The position numbers and the translations under genes were made by a program. A stretch of DNA of 64,000 nt from Erythroxylum novogranatense (lineage: Eukaryota > Streptophyta > Magnoliopsida > Malpighiales > Erythroxylaceae): the NCBI GenBank assembly GCA_029891385.1, contig CM057233.1, positions 24,598,150 to 24,662,149 on the forward strand. The letters run 5' to 3'. Under the pieces are notes generated by a model. It made no database searches, was not told where the DNA came from, and saw only the letters and a list, made by a program, of their open reading frames with translations. Shown piece by piece: positions 10,582 through 22,378 of the stretch (positions are counted from its first letter, which is position 1; the number at the start of each line of letters is the position of its first letter).

Positions 10582-13500
10582 TTATTGCCTTCTCGACACA
10601 TCAGGTTCTTCAGTCTTGGCAAACCTTCCTCGGATCCTTGGCTGACTGTCTGCCAAAGCCTTCCTACAAGCATACTAAGACAAAAAGAAATAATAAGCAA
10701 ATTTCCACAAGGGAATTTTGAAACATAAAACATAAAACATAAATATATGAGATTTGAATTTATAATTGTGCGGCAGAATGAATATGACTTGAAAAATTAT
10801 GGAATTTGTTAACTTACCTTAATTTTCCTGCCAAAATTCCTTTTTGTCTTCTTATTCCTATACCTTGAAAGCTTTTCCATGCGATCTTCAGAAATGCAGT
10901 TGCCAATGACTAATGGACGGTCAAGGCCAGAGTGAATACGGCTTATACTACCATTACCAAGAGTCTGTCATAGAAATTCAGTATCAATGACTCAGCCTCA
11001 TCTGGTGGAAATGGCCAGAAGCATCTAAAGAATTCTCAGTCCATAGACTTCCTTACATAGCCAGTTCATGCTTGATGCTGTATTGCATACCAAGGATCCA
11101 CTAGAATCTGGTGGTTTATGCCAGACAAATGATAAAGAGAAATTAAAACTGAAAAGAGAAGTAATAGATTTTGATTCTATAAGAAGCGGACATGTAGTTG
11201 TGTCCTAGTATGCATTTGGAAGAGGCCACACAAATTCGTTCTTGGTAAGGAAGTAGGAAGGTATTTGCTTGTCTTTTCAATGATCGCAAAGGGGTACTGC
11301 AGCCTAGGACGTCATACAGGACACCATATACGAGATATGGTCATGATAACAATTCATATAGGACATGCTAGGACGTCATATAGGACACCATAAATGAGAT
11401 ATGGCGGCCATGATAACAGTTCATATAGGACATATTATATAAGTTATTATTGTGGTGAAGTTGATTATATTGAGAGGTTTTGTTATCTTAAAAAGGAGAC
11501 CTGAAAGCAAACCCAAAAAAGTGTGGGTTGAGAAAACCTTCAAGACTAACACCCAAGGACTTGTGTATACTAGGGTACCTCAAGTTACATGAATTGGTTT
11601 TATAGCTAAACAAGGGCAAGCGTGAGAAGTGGTTTAAGGATAGTGCTTGCTCAAGATAAATGAAGGCAGATGCAATAAAACTCATCACGCATGAAGAAAA
11701 AAGATAGAGGACATGATTTTTTGGAAACAATGTCAAGGGTAAGGTAATTAACATTGGAAAAGTTGGACAGAATAGGAGTGTTATGACTTGTGTCACCGGG
11801 GGGAAATACAAGATTCATCTGAACAGAAAGTCATATTCACATGTGCCATGAGTTGATGATAACAGAAGTTCAAAACTTCTAAAGTTAATCACAGCAACTC
11901 TTCAGTCACATATCAAAGTAAATTCATAACATCTAGAATTGTTCTAAGCATCTGAATAAAGGAAATCGTTCATGAAATTGATTCCTTGACAGATATAATT
12001 GTAGCTCTACACCAGAGGTAGAAGTAAACAATTGGGGAAGAAAAGCGATAGGTCAGACATGTCTGGAAATGATAGAAGATGCACATACAGAGGGGAAAAC
12101 AATGAACTGACCTTTATGTCTCCTTCACTGAATGCTCTACGCATGCCATAAACAGTTTCTAAGTCCATTCCAGTAAAATCCATAAAACTTGGCTTCAATG
12201 CAGCACTATTCATCCACTCCATTGAACTTAAAGATCCTGAGCTAACACTTTTTGACAGCGATAGATCAGGAAGCACCTTGGTTTCCTGAATCTGGTTTTC
12301 ATCAGTCTTAATAATGGGAATTTTGACATCCAGAACCTCTGACAGTGAAGCTCCTGTTGCTGCTTTTTCCATGAGGTCCTTCTTGCACTCATAGAAAACC
12401 TCACTTAGAAGCTGCTCAGTCTGGATTGATTCAATATCTGACACCTTCAGTCCTTGTGGGGTGATGACTTCTTCCCCACAGGACATTATTGAGATGGCTG
12501 CAGCTATAGGATCAAGGCCCATATCTGGCTCTTCAATAATGGGCTCTGGTGCTTTGAATAGATCTCCTTCAACTCCCAGGTCATATTCTGCTATCGTGGA
12601 GGTCTGAATGTAGATCATCTCCATCAGATAAGATAAACCAAGAAAGAAACTGTTGCGTATTGATTTACGATGCTGTAACTAAAACTTGAACATTGACGAC
12701 ATTTATATGGAAAGCATCCATTTGCATACATATCTGGAACAGGAGGGTGGAACTTGCAACACAAAGTTGCCGATGAGAAAAATGACCAGTTAGTGACTTT
12801 AAATGTGGAGTTTCAGAATGAAACGTTAGTTACACCTTAGAGTCAGAGTGTTACACATACCTCAATTTCTCAAACAAGAAGCTTAATTTGAATTCCCAGA
12901 TAAACTTCTCAAGACATTTTATTTGTTGAAACTTCTTTCATTACTTGACTTGAGGCATCTATAGATTTACTTATTGTACAAAAAAAGTGCAGTGCGAAGT
13001 ATTATTCACCAACTCCATGTCAATAATTAGAAGCATTTGTAAGGAAAAGAAACACTTTCCAACTCCAAGCACTTCTGGAAAACGTATAGAAATGAAGAGG
13101 CATCTTTGATGGATTCCTGCACTACTTCAAGTTGGCCAAAATTCAGATTCGATGCATGTCAAAATGAACTAAGATCGATGTAGTTGAAAAAGGATCCCAA
13201 AATTTGTCTCCTCATCCAATCAAAATCTATAAATATTGGAATAATTGAAACTTATCTAAAAGAAATACCATATAAGCAATGCACCCAATTTTGTTCAGGA
13301 CTCACACCTGAGGGTAAAACTTTTTACGAGTTAAAATGAAGATGCAAAAAGACTTGAATCAATAATACAAAACAAAGCTAGCTGCTAAAAAAGGGAGAGA
13401 GAATAGACTATAAAAACGAATTTAAAGCCTTTTCAAATGGGCAAACACCTGCTAGAGACAAACCCAGTTTGATAGAAGCATACATGAAAACTGCTTTTCC

Positions 13501-14403
13501 TTAGATTCCTTTTCTCCAAGTTTAGTTGCTCACACCTCACAGAGAGTCAGAAAGAGAGAGGTGGACATCACTGTTTTCTTTAAAGCTTACGCGCCATAAG
13601 ATCAAAGTAGAAACAAGGGAAAAACAAAAGTGAAAACAAAAGGAGGAGGACAAGTTCTTATTTTAGCTCTCTGTGAATGGGTTAAACATAAAAGGAAAAG
13701 AAGAAAAAAGAAAACAAGAGAGCTTTATGGACAAGGAACTTGGAACCGTGAAATCACTTTCCTATTATGCATTATGCTCTTGCTTTTCTTTTCTAGATCC
13801 ACATATGTAAAGAGAACACTCACGGTTTCCTTTTTGGACTACTTACGTACCAAGAGAAAGCCGGGATAGAACAAATGGAACTGATCTTCGGTTAAAAATT
13901 ACAGACCCAGTCATTCAAATACATAAAGGTACCAATAAATTCAGTCTTTTCCTCCACTTTCTCTGCAACCAAGAAGAGGAACAGAGAGCAAAACAAGGAC
14001 GGACTTTAACTTTCTCAAGGAATCTAAAACTTGCAAGACGAGAAATTGAACTTCCCAACAAAAAGTTCACTCCCAGACAACAATAAGAAAGCGATTTAAG
14101 TTAAGGTTTCACACTTTTAGACAGTTCATTTTCCTAGAAACCAAACAGAGAACAAGCCCCAATAGTAGAACCCAGATCAATTTGGAAGGCAAAAGTCAAG
14201 CGCAAGGTCAAGGGAATAGATTGGAAGAAGATCATCACCACAAATTAGGAGCGCATAGAAAGAGGAAGAGGGACAAGAAAAGTGAAGGGAGTGTCTACCA
14301 ATGAGGCAGCGATCTTCTGGTAGTTGCAGTACTCTTCAAGTTGCTGAATATCTTGAGAGAAATTCTGCACGTAGGGAAACAACAGCCCAGTCTCTGCATA
14401 CAT
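10582..14403 (-). CDS. CCT-domain protein of the CCT motif family (four coding exons)
   Basis: Likely a nuclear transcriptional regulator. Coding exons in order are 14403-14299, 12618-12112, 10964-10818 and 10674-10582 (35, 169, 49 and 30 codons; 283 residues plus TAA). All introns are GT-AG and phase 0. The start is the first in-frame ATG; an in-frame TAA lies nine codons upstream. The N-terminus begins MYAETGLLFPYVQNF. An acidic motif KAPEPIIEEP lies near residues 57-66, SSMEWMN near 166-172 and YGMRRAFSEGDIK at 192-204. The CCT domain covers about 232-276, with RYRNKKTKRNFGRKIKYACR spanning the exon 3/4 junction and RIRGRFAKTEE closing it. There is no B-box or receiver domain, which places it with short CCT-only proteins such as the ASML2-like group rather than CONSTANS or PRR proteins. 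CCT domains can contact NF-Y subunits and DNA. No break is seen. Its target genes cannot be inferred. Confidence 0.92.
10675..10817 (-). other. Intron 3 of the CCT gene
   Basis: It is 143 bases, donor GTAAGTT and acceptor TTAG, phase 0. It splits the CCT domain between a lysine (AAG) and a tyrosine (TAT). Its length is typical of plant introns. Confidence 0.9.
10965..12111 (-). other. Intron 2 of the CCT gene
   Basis: It is 1147 bases, donor GTCAGTT and acceptor GACAG, phase 0. It contains a 64/66-bp tandem duplication at 11304-11433. A 107-codon minus frame at 11488-11811 inside it has no recognisable domain and is treated as chance. Confidence 0.85.
11304..11433. repeat. 64-bp tandem duplication inside CCT intron 2
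   Basis: Unit 1 (11304-11367) and unit 2 (11368-11433) both begin ctaggacgtcata and end cataggacat. They differ at a handful of positions plus a small insertion. Each holds a GACGTC palindrome. Confidence 0.85.
12619..14298 (-). other. Intron 1 of the CCT gene
   Basis: It is 1680 bases, donor GTAGAC and acceptor GGAG, phase 0. It joins a leucine codon (TTG) to ATGATCTACATTCAG; the splice reproduces the junction seen in relatives of this family. A plus frame at 13630-13869 within it looks like chance. A first intron this long, next to the leader, often carries regulatory sequence in plants, but no specific element is claimed. Confidence 0.85.
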
Positions 14404-14524
14404 TTCTCTCAGTGCTACAATCACTCCTTAAATATTCACACAAAAACAGGGACGCCTTCCGATTGCAGAAAAGGGAAGAAACCACCTCTTCAGAAAAAAC
14501 AGAACAGAGAGTAAGAGGAAGCAA
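14336..14524 (-). other. Upstream ORF overlapping the CCT start codon
   Basis: A 62-codon frame opens at an ATG 121 bases upstream of the CCT start, in a different frame, and terminates 65 bases after that start, still inside exon 1. If transcription begins about 30 bases past the TATA box near 14650, this ATG is in the leader, and ribosomes using it could not reinitiate at the CCT start. A second short frame (about 34 codons) opens at 14594. The encoded peptides are not recognised. Conservation is unknown. Confidence 0.55.
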
Positions 14525-14647
14525 GCAGCAAAGCAGAGCACACTCGAGTAGAGCAACGAGTACAATGTGAGTGTATGTTATTGCACTTGCACATACAAGG
14601 TTTGTGTTGTGTCAGTAATGAAGTGGTCAGTTTTTGTACATAAACTG

Positions 14648-14655
14648 AATTTATA
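14648..14655 (-). promoter_or_regulatory. TATA box of the CCT gene
   Basis: TATAAATT on the minus strand, about 245 bases upstream of the ATG. A start site near 14620 would give a leader of about 215 bases, which is reasonable. CT-rich and A-rich runs surround it. Confidence 0.6.
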
Positions 14656-14730
14656 CATAAAAATAAGGAAGAGGCTTTTTTTTTTTGGCTTTTTGGTTTT
14701 TTTACAGAGAGAGAAACAACTTGGGTGATG

Positions 14731-14738
14731 TGACGTCA
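14731..14738. promoter_or_regulatory. TGACGTCA palindrome (bZIP-type site)
   Basis: A perfect eight-base palindrome about 80 bases upstream of the TATA box. TGACGTCA is the classic site for plant bZIP factors of the TGA and related groups. Position and perfect symmetry make it a good candidate; binding is inferred. Confidence 0.6.
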
Positions 14739-14739
14739 C

Positions 14740-15205
14740 ATATTAGGTTTTTGTGAGAAAGAGGACAGCAATCAGACTATTACTAAGTTGTCCCACGACT
14801 AGCACCAGCACTTTGTCCTTTTTCTTGTTCTATAATTTAATAATTTTCACTTTGAAATTTGTTTAGGATATATTTTTTTTATTACAATGTAAAGATTACA
14901 AATATGATCACATGTGACGGGGGTACAAAGCTCTACCCATATCATGGTGCAGAAGCTCTTGTACGACTACTGAAAGCGCCCTAAGAAGGTGTAAGCCCAA
15001 ATCTAAAAAAATGGCACACGTCGTCAGCCTGTCAGCGCACTAGTTCCCTTCGCGCTGGTTATTGTTATATTAGAAAATTGATCATTTGAAAATGAATGTT
15101 TGTGGGCTAAGCAGTGCACATCATCACCGCATCCCACAGCGATGAGAGAACAGATCTTCTGGTCCACCAATCCTGTGCCCTCTGTCCCACAACCAATCCC
15201 AGAGC
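14740..15205. other. Upstream flank of the CCT gene
   Basis: No gene is visible. A 70-codon minus frame at 15024-15236 runs into the fold-back element and is treated as chance. The segment separates the promoter from the MITE. Confidence 0.4.
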
Positions 15206-15518
15206 CAAGTTCTTTTTTTTTCCGTATGAATATCAATTTTTAAAAATATAGACCGACCAATTGGTACTAAAAAATCACTAAATATAATATTAAAAATTAT
15301 TAATGGCGAGATGAAAAAGGCGTGGTGGCATCATCATTGAGGCTTGAGATCTTACGGTGCGATCAAGATCTCATGCCTCGTCTGATGATGCCACCACGCG
15401 CCCTTTTCATCTCGCGTGTCGAATAATTTTTTAATATTATATTTAGTGATTTTTTAGTACCAATTGGTCGGTCTATATTTTTAAAAATTGATATTCATAC
15501 GGAAAAAAAAAGAACTTG
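15206..15518. mobile_element. Fold-back MITE, 313 bp, near-perfect palindrome
   Basis: It begins CAAGTTCTTTTTTTTTCCG and ends with the complementary CGGAAAAAAAAAGAACTTG. The two arms, each about 150 bases, pair almost throughout, including gaccgaccaattggtac and the GC-rich gatgatgccaccacg. Only about 10-15 bases near 15357 are unpaired. No flanking target duplication is evident, so the superfamily is unassigned. It carries no gene and would depend on another element's transposase. Transcribed, it would form a long hairpin able to yield small RNAs. Confidence 0.85.
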
Positions 15519-18429
15519 TATTCCAACTAGTATATTTGAAATCTAAACTACAGTCAATTTTTACCTATCTTTGATCTCTTATAAAATCTGTTCTATAAAT
15601 CACTTAGATTGGTATATAAGCTTGGCGAAACATTCCACGGGCTCAGTTTCTATAACTCACTTTGACTAGTATATATGCTTTTGGTAATGCTATTCCTGTG
15701 TGCTCCTTGACCAAGGTTTGCCGGTGTAATATCTTATTTCTAATTTCATCAATATTTAAGAATAATATAAAAATATTTTTAATAATAATTTTGTCATTAA
15801 ATTTAGATTGTAACAATGCTTTAAAATATAAAGTTTAAATTAAAACATTTGAAAATATTAAAATACACAAGAATTTGACATATTTAGCCTTTATTTATAC
15901 AATAATAATTGTAAATTTAACTACATTAAAGATAAATACTTATAACCAATGAAATTTGAGAAAAAATTCATAAATTTTAGAATTTTGTCATGTAGATTTG
16001 ACATGTATATTCAAGTTTTATCTAATAATTATGTCAGATATGTTAATAGCATATAAATAAGATTTTATGTTTGAAAAGAACTAGGAAGGAGAAGAAATAT
16101 CTTCTATGTATTATTCTTGCATCTTATTTATCTCTAAGAAATATACAACAATTATGACATCATAAAATTATTCGTTGAAATGAATTTTTTGAATCTTTAT
16201 CTTTTTCTTAACAACAAAAATAGTGTTCTCATAAATAAGGGGTTGTCTATTTCATTTTTAACCTATATGAATAAGATTGATAAAATTATGTAATTATTCT
16301 AAATATAAATCCAATTAAGGAAGTTATTATTAGACCCTTGAGTTCAAAAGATAAAATCTTATGAATGTTAATAGGCTTTGACTAATACTTGACATAGAGG
16401 TTGACATGAAGATGAAATATTGATAAGAGAACAAGGTGAAACTACGTGAGTAGGTAAGATAAATGTGAGATGTTGACAAAATCTCTAGAGCAAGTGAGAG
16501 TGAGCATACATTGGTACTTATTGGCATAAATCTTCGATGATGGTAGCCACTCACAGTCGTGAGAGCCATGTACTACCATGAGAGGTCAATGCACGGCTGT
16601 GAGATGTCATGCACGACCATGAGACTCACTCAGGAAACCTATGTTTTTAATATTAAACCATCATTTTTGTGATGGTAGAGACATGAACGATTTGGTTTTT
16701 TGGGCTAGGAAAAGAGTGAAGCTTCGGGAGAAGATGAGGAGAAGGGGCAAAGCACTATCCATTTAGAGACCCACGGAGGGCCAGCATCTCGAAGCCATTT
16801 CGGAGGTGATATCGACATTGACAACCTGATTAAGCTTTTCTTCCATTATTTTTATTGTTCTTTCTCTCTTTAAAAATTACTTAGGTTATCCTATGCGTAT
16901 AGATTTAGGCTTTGTGTCTGAATGATCAATTCTCTTTATCATTCAATTGTTTGTTAATGAACCTATAGTTATAATTTCAATATAATCCATAATTGATATA
17001 TTTGATATTTATTTGTAATGACTAATAGTTTATAATCATTAGGGATAACTTAACTTAGGTTAAATGACCCTAGCATATGTGGTTGTTACTTAGATTAGTC
17101 TATTTTCCTAATTCGTAATGTGACTGTCCAATTAGATATAAGATCGTATCCTAGATTGTTAGATAGTTAGGTTAATTAACGACTGTCTCTTAACTAAACA
17201 CGACCTAAGGAAAAATTAGGATTAACATAGCTTGTTGTTAATCTACGACCAATATTTTAAAGATAGGTAAAAGAACAACAATTCAATTGGCTTGATCGTG
17301 TCTATCAATTGTTTATTTTTTAGGTTAATTGCAAAAAGATTTGTGTGACGAGAGTGAGTGAAACATTTAAATATAACTATGAGCAAGATGTTTCAAAATA
17401 AAAGGAGTTATTAGTCGAAGATCACGAAACAAGGTTGAGTTGAGTTTTAGTGGCTTAACTTGATTGTCTCAAGAGCAATTAACTATTTTGTTATATTCCA
17501 TTACACCTTAAAGAAGTCCTCATGATATCTAGCTATGTAAAATTAAGTGCAGCTAGGATATCCATTTTAGAATTCTAAATTCCTTATTAAGAAGGTTAGA
17601 TGATGTACTTTTTTAATGTAAGTTCTTATCAAGAATATACTTAGAAGAGAGGCTCGTAGAGTAATATTTAGAAAATTATTGATAATTTTAGTGAATGATT
17701 CCACCTAAAATGTTTAAGATACAAATAATATATAGAAAAACCTTTAAGGCCCTTGAAATTTAATGCTTAGAATACTTAATACCTTAAACTTTAATTTACA
17801 CCACATAGAACTTTAAAAAAATCTTACTTTCATGAGAGGACAAAAATTTCCCTTGAATTCTCTTCTTAAAATCTCTTCCTTTACTACATTACTCTCCATC
17901 TGTAGTCTCCTTTTATCCTACACCCTAACAATGAAAGTCTCACAAAGCTTGAACCTATAATCTCCTTTATGTTCAATCTCTAAGACCCACTTAAGGCTTT
18001 AAATGATTAGAATCCCTCTACCCCTCTGGCCCCTATTACTAGTGTGATGTTACATATACTATCACTGCAATTTACAACACCCTTGGCTAGATAATAATAA
18101 GTTGGATATATGAATTTGAGTGCAAATGGTAAACTCTTTAGGATGCATTATTTTGACGACAATCAAAGTGCTTTTAAAAGTAGAAGTCGTTTTACTTCAA
18201 AAAGATAAGTTATATAAATCAATTCCTTTTCCCATGTTCCATAATGAGTTGATTTAGTCATTTAGTCATTATCTATAAGGATTATGTAGCTAGGTTTCAA
18301 TTTATTTAAAGATATTATTAGGTCAAAGTTAGGGATTTGCTTTGGTGCCTTATAAGTATTCGATATTAAATCTAATGAGATACAAGGTGGGTTTCCTAGT
18401 TAGTTGATAAGATTATTACTTTGACAACA
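15519..18429. other. AT-rich intergenic DNA with a possible LTR remnant
   Basis: No gene was found. From about 16330 to 17300 the sequence has the feel of an eroded Gypsy LTR and leader: short words such as gtgagagccatg and gcacggctgtgag repeat at 16550-16625 and a GC-richer block follows at 16710-16850. No terminal TG/CA pair or primer site could be fixed. A 79-codon minus frame at 16330-16569 lies in this low-complexity part and is not believed. Confidence 0.35.
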
Positions 18430-18869
18430 TTGGATGTTTCAGGGAACTTATCTTTTAGTATAATTGCGAATGTTTAAGAGCTTCAAGATGTTAGAAGTAT
18501 TGAAAATTGCCAATAATTCATTCCCTAGTGTGGTTGCGGGGTAGATTATGCAATGTGTCCTATTGAGTGTTTTTTTTTAATTTTGAAGGGATTCTTTTTA
18601 TAGGTGAATTCTCTATATTTTTAGGTGGTGTAAGAAGCAAAAAGTGTTATATTTAGGGGATAATCAATTTTTGAGTTCATTTCTAGAAATTTTCCAAATT
18701 CTAACCCCAGCTTGAAAGCATGAGGTTGAAGAGCAATAACCTACAAGGAAGTTTCACACATGAGCTTATTAGGTTTGGTAACTTGAATATGTTGGATATG
18801 AGTGGAAATAGTTTCTCAGATAAGATTTATGTTGGTATTGAGAACTTGAATAGTATAACATTGAGTTGA
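18430..18869 (+). pseudogene. Leucine-rich-repeat fragment, decayed
   Basis: Fragments in shifting frames spell consecutive leucine-rich repeats: LDVSGNLSFSIIANV, then LEVLKIANNSFPSVVAG, LYLGDNQFLSSFLEIF, and MRLKSNNLQGSFTHELIRFG followed by NLNMLDMSGNSFS and IENLNSITLS. The spacing and the N-N-x-F/L-x-G pattern match extracellular plant LRRs of receptor-like proteins or kinases. Several stops and at least two frame changes break it. No signal peptide, membrane segment or kinase domain is seen on either side. It is an orphan relic of a cell-surface receptor gene. Confidence 0.75.
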
Positions 18870-21199
18870 ACATTGCTTGGAAAAAAGCTTAAACAAATGT
18901 TCCTCATAGCCATTTGTTGTTAACTAGTTATCCTTATATGCAAAGTTCCTTTATTGGCCCTTTCATTTTAATAAACATTTTCTTATAGTGGTTAGAACAT
19001 AAGTATAATATAGTTCATCATAAAGGGTGAGGATGTGAAATCTTAAAATTGGAGAGTTTGTAGGGTGAAAATAAAACTTTCAATATATTAAGTATTATAA
19101 ACATTAAAGTTCAAGAGCTTTAAAAAGATGTTTTTCTAATAACATTTTCCATATTGGAGTTATGCAATTATCAGATAACTTGTGACTAAAAGACTATCGA
19201 CTAAAGAGGATGGGACTAATGAGTTAATAAATTATATCCAAATTGACCACAAATTTTGTGAAACAATTGAGCCAATCTTATGCAATGCATTTTCAACTAC
19301 TTTAAAAAATTTAGCCTACAATACATGTTTACTTTCAAGTTCATTATCATGTTTTAGTAGTAACTCTTTTCATTAGTAGCATTAAACACTTTGATGACCA
19401 TCATCCAATGACTAAGTAAAATCCTTAACACTTTTATTTAAAGCTAAAAGACAATAGCTTCTCTAATTGTTTCATTAATTCTATCAAATTCTCCTTTTCT
19501 TTAAATATTTTATTAAAGACACTTGTATCGTACGAAAATTCTAAAATAAATTCTTATTTTTTGAAGGATTTCTATCAATTTGTTAGCTTAAAGAACCAAG
19601 TAAAGAAAGGTTGGTTAAGGAATAGTCATTTAACTAAAGCATGGATTGAAAGATGATTGATGACCACGATTAGATATCAAATCAAGTTTACCTTACTATG
19701 AAAAGGAAGACACCATTTGTACTATACATTGACACCTTCTATAAGACATCAACTAACCACAGATTCCTTTACTAGTGTTTACTTCAGTATATCTCCCTTG
19801 GTTTTCGTTCTAATGTAAATAAGTGCATTTACACATTCATACAAGTAAAATGAAAGCAATCTTATATAAGATATGAAATCAAATAAATGCTAAAATGTAG
19901 CTACATGGGGAATATTATAATGTTAGGGAACATTAGGTAGTGCTTTTGTACTTGTGCCTAGCTTCCTAAGAGTTAGTGCAAGTATGAGTCTTCGAGGATT
20001 TTCTAACACTAAAAATGTTTATTATAGGGCGCTCTACAAATAAGGCACTATTTCATTCCTCAACTTCAAGATGAATAGTATGTTTTCTTCACAATAAGAA
20101 AAGTTAGATTTCATTATTATAGTTGGCTCTAACAAAGTTGTTGATGCTTAAGGAAATATCTTGAATTTTGTTAATGAAGTTATCCAACAAAAGAGGATAT
20201 TACTAAAGAGTTCAGTATGGGTTAGTTCTTATCTTGGGTAAATGGATTTCTTAAAAAGTGTATCCCTTATTGCTTATTTGGCAGTGTCATATATCTAACA
20301 TCCTTCTATTTTGTGACCATAGTCACGAAAATGCTAGGAATCTAACATCTTTTAAAAATAAAAAGAAAAGGTAACATTAATCAAGCACAAAACATTATTA
20401 GGGTAACAGATTATAAAAGAACATATTGTAAACTTAATAAATACTAAATGGATAAAATCTTAGCCTTAACACCTATTAAAACAAATAGAGAACAAAATCC
20501 TAATACATGATTGTCATACCAATGTAAAATAGATGGAATAAACAATAAGAACCTATAAATCCCAAATCAGAAATAAGAAAATACGCTTCATAATTTATTA
20601 TGAATTTTCCCTCCTTTGACTTTTTAAAGTTTTTAAATAATATGATGTAACCCTGCCTAGACATAAAACCTAGAGGACTCATACATAAGAATGAAATCTT
20701 AAAGAAAGCTAAATTAAAATTTTGAGAAACTGACTATTAATTATGAAAAATCATGAATCAAGTTCATAAGAGGTTTAGAATATCCACAAATAAGGAATTA
20801 TTTAAAGTTCTAATGTTCAATGGAAAACAAAGGATAAAACACTAATGATAGTCAATTTTTATAGATCAAATTTATCTTTATTGATATGAAACCTACCATT
20901 TATATATGGTAAACCTAGACAATGTGATAAACATCCTAATTACAAGTGTAATGAAAATGCCTACTTAAATAAAAAATAATCACTAACATTACTTGAATCG
21001 GAACTGTAATAGTCCTTATTCAATTATAAACTAACTATTAATTCTACTTTGACTAGGAATTTAGTATAATACTTTAATTAGGACTCTAGGAATCCTATTT
21101 CAATTGAAATCCCTAATGCTATAAGGAAAGCATCACCCTTTAGGATTTTTTTTCCTTATCTTATTGGAAATCAACCATAATCTTATTTCACTAATCTTA
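18870..21199. other. AT-rich intergenic DNA
   Basis: No gene, repeat family or RNA gene is recognised. Frames at 19182-19376 (plus) and 20500-20682 (minus) are short, of ordinary AT-rich composition and without domains. Confidence 0.5.
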
Positions 21200-22378
21200 T
21201 TGGTGAAATATCATGTCAGACCACTCTTTTATGTTGATACAGAGGTTGATTGAAACTAAAACAATGTGAGCCCCTTTAAGATTTCTTAATGCTATCATTG
21301 GTATGGATGACTTTCAAGAAGTTGTTAGCAGATATTGGAATTTTGAAGTGGTAGGTTTTAAATCCTGTCAACTTATGCTTGAGCTACAAATGGTGAAGGC
21401 TACTATTAAGAAATTTATGCTTGGTTGAAATCTAAATGTATAGACTTTTAAAAAGAAACTCATTCTTGCGCAAAAAACTTGCTATAATTCTACTTATAAT
21501 TCTACATTCAGATAGACAGAAGTAACATATCTTTGGTAATATCAGGAAACTCTCACATTTCATAATTCAATCCTAAGGCAAAAAGCTCGACTCAACTGGT
21601 TGAAGGAAGATGACTCCAATACCAAATTCTTTCATTCATCCTTGCTTGCTAGAAGGAACATCAAATTCGATCTCCATGCTTCAAGATGATAAAGGAAATG
21701 CTCATTTAGATCAGAATTCCCTACTATAGCTAGTCAAGAATTATTTCATTGAATTGATGGTAATGATAGACTCTACATTACCAAGTCCTAATGTGCTTAA
21801 GCTATTTGACTGTAGTGTTAACCCAGAAATCAAGGGTTTTTTTTAATGTCTCCTACAGCTGAACATGATGTTAAAAGAATCCTCTTTAGCTTACCCCCCT
21901 CAAAATCCCCTAAACCTAATGACTTTACTGCTATGTTCTTCCAAGATACATAGGAAATCAATGATAAGTTATTCACTAAGGCTATTCTGGAATTTTTTTA
22001 TTTTTCAAACTTGCTTCAAGAAATCAATCATACATTCATCTGTCTAGCTAAAAAAAACAAAGCCTAAGGTGCTTTTCTCTCTTAAAGATATATTGGGGAT
22101 AATATTTTGCTGATCCAAGAATTATTGAAAGACTACAATTTTGGTAAAAAAAACTCAGTATTTGCTTGATAAAGATAGGTTTCTTCAAAACTTTCAAAAC
22201 TATTAGTTGGCAATTCATTAAAAAATGTATTCAAACTCTGCAACTTCCTTCAAATTTCTTTAAATGAATCGTGACTTGTATACAAACTCCAACTTTCAGT
22301 GTGCTAGTAAATGGCATCCCTTTCAAGTTTTTTAAAACAGCTTAGGGAATTAAACAAGGTGATCTCTTATCCCCATAC

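Noticed and set aside
11488..11811. 107-codon minus-strand frame in CCT intron 2
   Set aside because: It is not joined by splice sites to the CCT exons in frame, which splice across it cleanly, and has no recognisable domain.
13630..13869. 79-codon plus-strand frame
   Set aside because: It lies within CCT intron 1 on the opposite strand, is lysine/arginine-rich from purine-rich DNA, and has no domain.
14301..14570. 89-codon plus-strand frame
   Set aside because: It is the antisense shadow of CCT exon 1 and its leader.
18430..18869. Functional LRR receptor gene
   Set aside because: Stops and frame changes in every repeat, no signal peptide, membrane or kinase part.
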